A stretch of DNA of 64,000 bases from Athripsodes cinereus (Eukaryota > Arthropoda > Insecta > Trichoptera > Leptoceridae): contig OX388305.1 of the NCBI GenBank assembly GCA_947579605.1, forward strand, positions 24,751,542 through 24,815,541, in the 5' to 3' direction. A model generated the notes under the pieces. It worked only from the letters and a program-made list of their open reading frames with translations, ran no database searches and was not told where the DNA came from. Numbering within the stretch: the first letter of the stretch is position 1; each line of letters begins with the position of its first letter. Positions 49,380-58,800 of the stretch are shown one piece after another. The translations under genes were made by a program, and so were the position numbers.

Positions 49380-51220
49380 TCCTAAATTTAATAATTAAGG
49401 TCACTTGAACATAAATTCGTATTTCATATTATGATATATTAGAGTTTATAGTATACCAATGTGCACTTACTAAAATTGAAACGTTCCTATTTTAGGTAGT
49501 GCACACTAAAAATGAAATAGAATAGGGGGTTATATAGATATTTTTAGTAACTTGAATAATATGAAGTTTGTAAATGAAAACATATTTTTAGAAAACGAAT
49601 CGATTTCTAGAAATAAATTTGACGTAGATTTTGAATTGAAGTGGATTAATGAGATTAATTCTATTTATATTCCAAATATTGTAATTCAAAATTTTCAACG
49701 GGTATAAATAAATAACTTCTGGGTAGGTTGGAGGGAGAATGGTTAATATTAAGATTATTTAGATAATTTGTCAGTTTCAATGTCTTCTTTGTATGTATGT
49801 TGTATGGTACAAAACCTACATCGGGTAGGAGGTTTGCTTGGTGCTCGAGAGAATTTATAACCATTTCTATGTTGTAGATATATGTATCGCATAAATACGA
49901 TGGTACGTGTGTGTGTTTTGTTTGGCCTACAAATCCGTTATTAATTTATAATACGACCCGTTTTCCGAAAGTGTGAATGAACAAGGATACACCTTGATTG
50001 TCTCACATTGTTTCAACGAGGGATAAGTAAATGTAATTATTATTATTATATAACGCTATTGTTTTGTTTGTTTTTGTTCTTCTAAATTATACTTACCTTA
50101 AATCCTTACTAAGGTGGGGAGCTTATAGTAGTACAACAGATAGGTTTATTTTTATTTATTTTCTCGTTCGTAATTTTTATTATTATTTTTTACATTTTAT
50201 ATATTATATTATTATCATTTTTTATTATTTCAAAGATCACCACCGTGTTTATTGCGCATTATGGAAGAAATATTCGGGTAAATAATGAGTTTGCTTTCTC
50301 ATTTAACAATTCGAAAAAATATAAAGGAATTAAAAACATCCGGTACCTACTTGAAAGAAATTCAACAAACAATATTAGTAAGTATGTACCTACAATGTTT
50401 TCATCTGCGTCAATAAATTCTTTATATTATTCGTTATAAAGTCGCTCTATGTTTTCATAATGTTTATTTTTTTATTCTTTTGTTTTATGTGAGTCTTTTT
50501 ATATCTATACCATCACGGCATCTCCCACAAGTGCGGGATAGTCAATAGACTAACTGCATATAATAAACATTCAAGTCGTCGTTTCCGTGATAATAAAAAT
50601 TAAACATCCTGCACGAATGGCATTCTTCATTACAGAATTGAAATGTTTTATTTGTGATGTCTTACGAACACTTGACTTTTATAGGTTACTCGTAAGCATA
50701 CACCAGCAGATAGTACGAAAATTATTCTTTGCCGAGAAGTTCAGGAACACTTTGGATAATAGAACCTTTCTCTGATTTTGGATTCCTTTATGCCACATAA
50801 TAAACATGATTTTTTTTTCTCGACGTTTTTCATATTACCACGTTTGTATGTACATATTGTTATATGTTAGTAGATTCTCAGTAGTGAGGTGAATACAATA
50901 TGTGTTTAATTCCACGCGGTCACAGTGTCGTATTCCATTGAGACCTATACCATACTATAATAATATTTGTATGAGTTTATAGTCTTCCCAAAAAAGAGTT
51001 ATTATATGGGAATTGTGCGTGTTATATGTTATTTCGCCCACCAAATTTATTTTATATTATTAAACGGCCATTATCATCTTAATGTTGGTACGCAGCATGT
51101 GCCATATTATGTGGATAGTGTTATGTAACAATGAATTAAGCTATTAAGTTAAAAAAAATGTAAATACATATTAAAATTCAATCATAAAAAATATATATAA
51201 TCTATCTCATTTCTTACATA
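49380..51220. other. AT-rich gene-free stretch
   Basis: No gene. It includes a dispersed repeat copy at 50505-50640 (listed separately). Frames at 49661-49864, 50064-50285 and 50587-50775 show no motif. Confidence 0.5.
50505..50640 (+). repeat. dispersed TACCATCA repeat, copy
   Basis: It carries the family landmarks TATACCATCA, GCATCTCCCACAAGTGCGGGATAGTCA, AGACTAACTGCATATAATAAACATTCAAG and TCCGTGATAATAAAAATTAA, followed by a GAATGGCAT segment. It is the best-preserved first half of the family in this window. Confidence 0.55.
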
Positions 51221-51224
51221 TTAT

Positions 51225-51276
51225 GATGTAGCTAGTGATGTGAGAAGAGAAAATTTCTCACATCACTAGCTACATC
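51225..51276. repeat. perfect 21-bp palindrome at hAT left end
   Basis: 51225-51245 and 51256-51276 are exact inverted copies around a 10-base loop. Each arm holds 8 bases of target duplication plus 13 bases of hAT terminus. Because host flank is included, the inverted copy must have formed after the insertion. Confidence 0.85.
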
Positions 51277-51760
51277 AAAAAATAGAGAGCATTTCTCCTC
51301 TGATGGAAGAAAAATTTCTCTTCATAATTTTTCTTAGTGGTATTATGACCTTTCGCCCAGTACACTTCACAGCCAACCTGATTGATCCAAAAATTTGTGG
51401 GGCTGTTTAAGACCCAAATCAGAGGTTATTAACACTTTTTTTTCCATGTACGTACCTGCATTTTTTTTTTTACTTAAATATGGGCATGTGGGGTGTCAAT
51501 CATCAAGATTTTTCATCAGTTATTAGCACTTTTTTCTATGTAGGTACCTAACATTTTTTTGTTTCCATAATAAATTGTAGCCATATTGGTGATAAATTGT
51601 CTCAATATTTGTACATTGTTATTGATTGATTGAATTAAGTATTTATTATTATTATACTGTTAAATAAAAAATAATCTCCGTAAATTCTCTGCTTCGAGAA
51701 ATTTGCCGAGAAATTTCTCGAAAAATTATTTCTTGAGAATTCCACAACACTAGATGTAGC
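51225..51760. mobile_element. non-autonomous hAT element with 8-bp target duplication
   Basis: The element spans 51233-51752. Its ends read TAGTGATGTGAG and, inverted, TAGTGTTGTGGAA, typical of hAT terminal repeats. It is bracketed by an exact 8-bp duplication GATGTAGC (51225-51232 and 51753-51760), the size hAT transposases make. There is no transposase frame. Internal DNA has several AAATTTCTC/GAGAAATTT words near both ends, likely sub-terminal binding motifs. The left end is followed after a 10-base loop by an inverted copy of itself that includes the target duplication (see the palindrome entry). Confidence 0.8.
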
Positions 51761-51965
51761 TATTAGGCTTTAATAATTATGCTAGTATAGTTAACTAATC
51801 CTGTGCAATAAAAACTCTTTATGTCAAAAATCAACTCGAAAATCAACCCAGTATCTGGCAAAACCACCGTTCGATACATTTCTAATTGCATGTTATCCCT
51901 TTGATAGTGCGAAAAAAGACCAGTAAATTAGTTATATTAGTTAAAAACTGTTTTCATACTTAATA

Positions 51966-52890
51966 TTAGGTCCTTACATATGAAATTGGCGTTTGGCGAA
52001 CTGGCAACTTTGATTCAAAATATGTGGCTAGGAATTCCAAATTCAAATTTATTTCAAATTTAAGACCATGTATTTCTGTGTTCGAATTACGAAATTTATT
52101 TGTTATCGCGTCATTTGTTTTTCTTTCACATCGTTCTGTTCACAATATGGAGAACTTAAAATATCGCTATATTTACGAATATGAGTTTCACCTCGGCACT
52201 AGTGCTGCAGAAACGGCTCGTAGGATTAACAATGCGTATGGGGAAGCTACTGCAAAAGAAAATACGGTACGTTATTGGTTCCAACGTTTCCGTTCTGGAA
52301 ATTTTGACCTACAGAACAAGCCTCGTGGACGGCCGGAGACACAAGTTGATAACGAAGAATTAAAAGCAATTGTGGAAGCAGATCCATCGCAAACCACGTC
52401 AGAGTTAGCGGCAGGCTTCGGTGTGAGTGATAAAACCATTTTGATTCACTTGAAACAAATTGGAAAAGTGAAAAAACTTGAAAAATGGGTACCGCATGAA
52501 TTGGTACTGCTGCTTCAGGACAACGCTCGACCACATACGGCACGTTTGACGACCGCAAAACTACGGGAGCTGCGACTGGAATGTCTTCGACACCCACCAT
52601 ACTCCCCGGACCTTGCTCCAACTGATTACCATTTTTTTCGGAATTTGGACAACTTCATGCAAGGAAAAAAATTCAATTCTCACGAGGCTGTCCAAACGGC
52701 CTTCAAAGATTTTATTGATTCTCGCTCACACACTTTTTTTAGTAAAGGAATCAATGAACTACCTTCGAGATGGCAAAAGTGCATAGATAGCCATGGTACA
52801 TACTTTGACTAAATAAAAAAATAGTTTCATAAAAAAAAATCGTTTTCATTTCTGCCATATGAAACGCCAATTTCATATGTAAGGACCTAA
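51966..52890 (+). mobile_element. mariner DNA transposon, internally deleted
   Basis: It is 925 bp long and flanked by TA on both sides (51964-51965 and 52891-52892), the mariner/Tc1 target duplication. Terminal inverted repeats are perfect over 29 bp: 51966-51994, starting TTAGGTCCTTACATATG, and 52862-52890. Full-length mariners are about 1.3 kb, and the shortfall of roughly 0.37 kb falls inside the transposase gene. Perfect ends suggest it could still be moved by a transposase supplied in trans. Confidence 0.95.
52147..52812 (+). pseudogene. mariner transposase with in-frame internal deletion
   Basis: I start at the ATG 52147 (MENLKYRYIYEY), the usual mariner beginning; the frame is also open upstream from 52024, but that part lies in the element's 5' UTR. 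This gives 221 residues against roughly 345 for the family. The N-terminal helix-turn-helix pair is present: AAETARRINNAYGEATAKE, VRYWFQRFRSGNFDL, then GRP and SELAAGFGVSDKTILIHL. The sequence then jumps from KKLEKWVPHEL (residue about 120) straight to LLLQDNARPHTA. The catalytic block with the first aspartate (VTCDEKW type) is therefore lost. The second and third aspartates remain, D125 in QDN and D160 in LAPTD, with the D34D spacing. The frame is kept, so a DNA-binding, catalytically dead protein could be made. Confidence 0.93.
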
Positions 52891-52894
52891 TAAT

Positions 52895-53540
52895 ATACCT
52901 ATAGATAAATAATTTCAATGTTCGTGAACGAACTTTTTATACATTTATCATCCCATCAAGTGTTTAATTTTGTATACGTATTGCGCATTTTACGTAAGCA
53001 TTAGAACATCTTTATATTACTTAAAATAGTTCGCATAATCTCTTGGTTGATGTGCATTTTGAGTCGTTGAGTAATATTCTTAACGTGAGTATGTATATTT
53101 ATACGTTTGTAGTAGGCAATAGGGGTATCTATTTTAGCCAATCATTTCATAATATCCCTTGTGGGACCTTTTCCCATTTATTTCTCAACGTTTGTCGCCA
53201 ATCAGTAGTAATACCTATATTACTATCTATACATATATACATTATATTATATAGCTACTGGAAAACAAATATCCTAAATAATCCTATCCAAATTGGTTTT
53301 GCTTAGTTTCGTTAAACTTTTTTTATAAAATCTTATTATGTATTATTATTTCTGTTACATTAATATTATTATTATTATGTCGGCTACACGTGTTCTGATT
53401 TATTTGATAAAAAAAAAATCACAACCAATTATAATAAAATGAAATATAATGTTTTTTTGTCCTTTTTGTTTTTCATGTATAATATAATCAAGATAGAATT
53501 ATAATAAAAAATTTAACTGAGCAAGATATCTAAGTAGGTA
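52895..53540. other. AT-rich gene-free stretch
   Basis: No gene or element recognised. Confidence 0.5.
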
Positions 53541-53544
53541 TCTA

Positions 53545-53815
53545 TATAAATGAAAAAATGAACTGACCATGTATGTTCCTCCATAACTTGAGAACGGCTG
53601 AACCGAATTGGCTGATTCTTTTTTTATTGAGTTCGTAATTATCAGGAGACGGTTTGCATGAAAGAAATTTTTTGGAAAATCCAACGGAAAAGTCGAAAAT
53701 TTGCATTGTATTTTTGTTTGAAAGTGACGTTTGTATGGCAGTTCCGCTGTCATTTGTTACCATTAAGATTTTTTTTTCATGTTTATGAAATTCACCCTAG
53801 CGACGCCGGGTAGGA
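53545..53815. repeat. dispersed non-coding repeat of Helitron-like style
   Basis: It has TAACTTGAGAACGGCTGAACC followed by GAATTGGCTGATT near its left end, and CACCCTAGCGACGCCGGGTA at 53795-53814. Repeats with an AACGGCTG(A/G)ACCGA(T)TTGGCTGA block at one end and a GCGACGCCGGG-type end are abundant in insects, and many are non-autonomous Helitrons or other DNA elements. No transposase or Rep/helicase is present, and boundaries are uncertain. The overlapping minus-strand frames at 53499-53763 are not genes. Confidence 0.4.
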
Positions 53816-53994
53816 ACATCTCGTGTGATGATTTTGTAGACTAGTATCAAGATTTATTATACAAAAAATTACACAGTCCATAAAACATCACGTACATTTA
53901 GCATCTTCAGTTCAACGATTTGGTACTATTATAACCTATTCTGAATGTCTCATTACTTATTTATGTAATTATAACACAAAAATATGTCATTCAT

Positions 53995-54150
53995 CAAAAC
54001 CATCACTACATTTCCCATATTTGGGGTAGCTAGTCAGCTAGCTAACTGCATGTAATGAACATCCAAGGTGTCCTCTCCGTTTCAATAAAAGTTGAGATAT
54101 TTAGAATGAGTGGCATACCTCGTCGCTGATATGTAGGTCTTGAATGAGAT
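53995..54150 (+). repeat. dispersed TACCATCA...CTCGTCGCTG repeat, copy
   Basis: It carries AAACCATCA, TTTCCCATATTTGGGGTAG, GTCAGCTAGCTAACTGCAT, GAACATCCAAG, GTCCTCTCCGTTTCAATAAAA and GAGTGGCATACCTCGTCGCTG in order. It is the most complete copy of this family in the window. Confidence 0.55.
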
Positions 54151-54154
54151 GTTT

Positions 54155-55310
54155 TATGGATACTACAATTATATTAAGAATGACTTACATGGTTATAACA
54201 TGAAGTTTGTCAATTATCCATCCTACTTATGGGATATAAATGGATATATAGAGAAAAGATCATTTGGTTTCTAGCTATGCAATAAGGCAACGAAAGTATG
54301 AAGTTCATAAAACGGCAACTACAAGTAAAAGGGTAAGTAATTGCCAATGTACGCCGTCGGAAATGGGGTTTTATTATTTTTAAACCTTACAAATGTTGTG
54401 CATTTCGTATGTAAACAAATGAAAAGATAAAAATGAAGAACTGAAAATATGATATTGTGGTTTTTGGCAATTTGCCGAGAGATACATAATAATAGTAGGT
54501 TGTATGTTATAATATATCATTACAAAGCACCTTACAGTGTCTACCAAACCAATGATAGTGTATACAGTTAACTAGCATGTATGGGATACGAAGCGTTCAA
54601 GATGGTTTCAACAACTATCCGTTTCGAAGTAATAGCAATAGTACTAACATGGGTATATCGTAATATTGCTCCTCTACCTTGTACAGTAATGCTTGTTAAT
54701 AAACAAATAAAGGTACTAAAATATAACTAAGAATAGGTCTAAGACTTCATCAATTATCTTATTTTAAAGTCATAAATCTTTACTTTTATATAATTAAAAC
54801 ATATAAAATTTACTATAATTATTTTGGCTTTATTAATTAATTCGATTACATAAAGTATTTATAAAACAATGGTAGGTAATCCTAATCTTTTAGCGTCCAA
54901 CGTTTCAGGCACTGTTGTTTAAACATAACCAACAGTCAATTTCGATTTATGATTTCAAAATATTTTAATAAATACATGTCAAGTGTCTTGTTATGATAAA
55001 TGCATAATAGTTAACATCTAAGTACTTGAAAAATACTTAGTATCGACTAACAAAAGGTACTAGAATCTAAAGTGTAAAATATACATTAGATCTACATACA
55101 TTACTACATTGATGTCACATCCAATTAAAAACAGTTTTATTCCAATGTCTACTGGAATATTTGTATCACACCCTATTCTACAGAATGTTTATCTTTGAAA
55201 GATTTTTTTATTGAGTGATTTTCGTTACTATATTTAATCCATATCGGATAGGAATTGCCTATTAGAATTATTGTTATGATTCTGCCGAAGTAAAAAAAAT
55301 AGAATTTATT
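54155..55310. other. AT-rich gene-free stretch
   Basis: No gene recognised up to the LTR retrotransposon. Confidence 0.5.
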
Positions 55311-55488
55311 TAATATTGTTACGTAATCACCATTAGGAGGGTACTTAAGTTTGGAAGTTTAATGAATTTGAATTTTTATATTATTTTTGGTTATGGAATG
55401 TTTGGAAAATAATGACAGGTGGTTGTTTTGGTTTTGATAGAAAAAGGAGAGATCTAGATAGGCTGGAAGAAAGATGTTATATAATGGG

Positions 55489-55496
55489 TATATAAG
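55489..55496 (+). promoter_or_regulatory. LTR TATA box
   Basis: TATATAAG in the U3/R region of the 5' LTR, mirrored at 61361-61368 in the 3' LTR. The transcription start would be expected about 25-30 bases downstream; no start was measured. Confidence 0.55.
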
Positions 55497-55533
55497 AAAT
55501 CTGTGTGAACTGTAATAATATGTGACGTATATA

Positions 55534-55691
55534 TAAATAATAGTTGTTGTAATATGTATTTTAAATAAATAATAATTGTAAATAAATAAAAACGTTTAAA
55601 TAAATTGTCAATTAAATAATAGTTGTTGTAATATGTATTTTAAATAAATAATAATTGTAAATAAATAAAAACGTTTAAATAAATTGTCAAT
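55534..55691 (+). repeat. 79-bp tandem duplication unique to the 5' LTR
   Basis: Two adjacent identical units, each containing TAGTTGTTGTAATATG and several AATAAA words. Reverse transcription makes the two LTRs identical, so the duplication arose after insertion, or it reflects assembly or recombination at this copy. Confidence 0.9.
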
Positions 55692-55771
55692 TTTCAAGAT
55701 GTCATTCTTTTAATTGAATTCAGACTTTATTTTCCCTGTCACAAGTTATAGAAAAACGATTTACGTTACAT

Positions 55772-55789
55772 TGGTGTCAGGTGTGGGGT
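55772..55789 (+). other. primer-binding site (tRNA-Leu-like)
   Basis: TGGTGTCAGGTGTGGGGT begins one base after the 5' LTR. TGG pairs with the CCA end of the primer tRNA. The next TGTCAG would pair with an acceptor stem ending CTGACA, as in some eukaryotic leucine tRNAs. The tRNA assignment is from memory of acceptor-stem style and is tentative. Confidence 0.7.
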
Positions 55790-55838
55790 TGTGAATCAGA
55801 TATTTAAGTGCTTAGTGGAAATAAAGACTGTGTAAAAT

Positions 55839-58800
55839 ATGTCATCAAAAAAATTAACTCTACTTGACTTGAAAGTGGTGGATCTGAAGCGCGAACTAGA
55901 AGAAAGAGACGCGGATACATCTGGAACGAAGGGTGTGCTCCAACTTCGACTAAGAAAGGTGATGGAAGAAGCAGGTGAAGATCCGGAAACATATATCTTC
56001 GAGTTGCCTATAACCACCAGTGAGCTTTATAAAGAAATAGAAAAGAAGCTTCAAGAAAATGCTACAGCTATGAAAGAAGAAATAGAAAGGCTTCGAGAAG
56101 ATTCTAGAGGAACGAAAGAAGAAATTGAAAGGAAGTTTCAAGAATATTCTGTGTCCTTTGATGAAAGGATTAGCGAGTTAACAAAGCAGGTGAAAGTTTT
56201 GGAGAATCAGGCGCTTTCTTCAACAGCAAGAACGGATTTTGAGCAGAACACAACGGTGGACACAGAGTTCAAGTGTGTAGAGAGTGGTGCAACTTCAATG
56301 GTGGAGCATGTGCGTAGTGATATGCCAACTTTTGATGGAAAGAACTCTTGGGAAGAGTACTTAACTTTGTTCGAAACAGTAGCTATGATAAATGGCTGGT
56401 CGATGACAAGAAAAGCATCAGTATTGAGTATATCTTTACGAGGAGATGCTTTAAGAGTCCTTCAGATGATTCCGCTTGCGGACAGACAAAACTTTAAATC
56501 TTTGGTTGAGAGACTGGAGATGCGATTTGGACAAAAGCATATGGAACAAGTTTATAGGTCACAGTTGAAGAATCGTGTGCAGAGGCCCAATGAAACTCTA
56601 CAGGAATTCGAGGCGGATGTAGCGCGTCTAGTGAGATGTGCATACCCTACAGTTTCTGATGATGTATGTGAAAGTCTTGCAGTAGACAAGTTTTTGGATG
56701 GACTACGAGCAAGTGAGACACAACAAGCTATAAAACTGGCTAGACCACAAACTCTTAGGGATGCTTTAACCCAAGCACTCGAATTTGAAGCTGTAAGACA
56801 ATCCGTACGAGGTCACGCTCAATCTTGTGTGATGGAAGCTGTACAAGAAAATCAACCACTTTCAATAGAAGACGTAGTTAAGAAGGTTTTGGAGGCCTTG
56901 AAAGGAAAGAAGAGACAACTACGTTGCTGGGACTGTGGACAAATTGGACACCTGCGTAATCGGTGTCCAGGAAAACTAAAAAGGGTTGATGGAAAGGGGC
57001 AACTGTCGACCCGCATTGCCAATGCCTCGAAGAGATATGCAGATGTTGCGTCGTTCAGCGGACAAGTCAGCAGCATGTTTATAAATGGCAAAGTAAATGG
57101 AAAGAATTTGAAACTTTTGTTGGACACTGGAGCAACAAAGACAATCATGAGACCTGATTTAGTTTGCGAAAAAAAACAAATAAAATCAACTAAATGGACA
57201 TTACGGACGGCAACTGGAGAGTCGGCGTCTGTATGCGGTGAGACAGTTGCCAACTTTCACATTGGAAGCACCATCTTCGATCATCAGGTGTTGGTGGCTG
57301 AGATAGAGGAGGAAGTTATTCTTGGAATGGATGTAATGGCGAAGTATGGATTCAAACTGGATCTGAAGAGGCGAACTCTGAAAATTGGGGATGAAGATAT
57401 TCTTGTACAAGAGCATGAAGAATTCGCTACACGTGTGCTTGCGGCAGAAGTTGTTACTATTCCAAAACAAAGTGAAATGTTAGTACGAGCCTACTTAGAT
57501 TGTGACATTCCAAATGGACATGTTTTAGTAGTGGAGTCCAACGCTAATACTGAAGCTGGAAAAGGAGTGTTGATTGCGAGAGTTCTGATTCAAGCTAAAA
57601 AGGATATTTTGGTCAGGCTAATGAATATCAATGACTATCCAGTGACTATCAAAGAAGGAGTTTATTTAAGTATGTGTTCATCGGTTTCGTCAGTAACATG
57701 TAGAGTGAGCGGTGGCCAAGTTTCTTCAGAGGAGGTACCAAAACACCTTGACGACTTAGTGAAGGAGGCTTGTAAGGAACTTACCAAGGAACAGAGCAAA
57801 CAGATTAGATCCTTCATCGCTAGAAATCAGGATGTTTTCGAGAACCCAAGTCAACCCAAAGGAAGAACAAGTGTTGTTAGTCATCGAATAGACACAGGTG
57901 ATGCAAGACCCATTCGTCAAGTACCCAGAAGATTACCTTTAGCAAAACGGGCGGAAGCAGATCAAATTATTCAAGATATGGAACGGGACAAGGTAATAGA
58001 ACCGTCAAGCAGTCCATGGTGTTCACCTGTAGTGCTGGTTAGGAAGAAGGATGGCTCAACTCGGTTCTGTGTTGATTTTCGCCAACTTAATAATGTTACT
58101 AAGAAGGACAGTTACCCTTTGCCTCGTATTGATGATACGTTGGACACATTGGCTGGCTGTAAAATCTTTTCAACGTTGGATTTGAAGAGTGGATATTGGC
58201 AGGTTGGACTGGAACCTAAGGATAGAGAGAAAACAGCATTCTCTATTGGAAGTGGATTATGGCAGTTCATTGTTATGCCGTTTGGACTTTGTAACGCTCC
58301 GGCTACTTTTGAGCGTTTAATGGAAAGCGTGCTGAGAGGATTGTCGTGGGAGACCTGTTTAGTGTACCTGGATGACATCATCGTGCTTGGAAAATGTTTT
58401 GAGGAGCACTTACGAAATTTGGAACAAGTGTTTTCACGATTGAGAGCGGCCAACTTGAAACTCAATGTTAAGAAATGTACATTGTTCCGAAGACAAGTCA
58501 ACTATCTGGGTCATGTTGTCTCTGAGGAAGGAGTGGCGGTGGATCCTGAGAAGATTAGAGCTGTTCAAGACTGGCCTACACCTAAAGACAAGCATGAAGT
58601 AAGAAGTTTTTTAGGCTTAAGCACTTACTATCGGCGATTTGTTTTGGGCTTCGCTGATATCGCTAAACCATTGACAAAACTCACAGAAGAAAGAAATGAA
58701 TTTATATGGGATTCAAAATGCCAATGCGCGTTTGAAGAATTGAAGAAGGTATTGATTAATTCCCCGATTCTAAGTTATCCTCGAGCCGAAGGGAATTTTA

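Larger units (their letters stand above)
55317..55770 (+). repeat. 5' LTR (454 bp, with internal 79-bp duplication)
   Basis: It runs from TGTTACGTAATCACC to ACGATTTACGTTACA. A TATATAAG box at 55489-55496 is the likely promoter, and several AATAAA words lie downstream. A 79-base segment is present twice in tandem (55534-55612, 55613-55691). The 3' LTR has it once, which explains the length difference of exactly 79 bases. Confidence 0.95.

Noticed and set aside
52024..52146. N-terminal extension of the mariner transposase
   Set aside because: It begins with GTG, lies in the element's 5' UTR and does not resemble transposase; the family start is the ATG at 52147.
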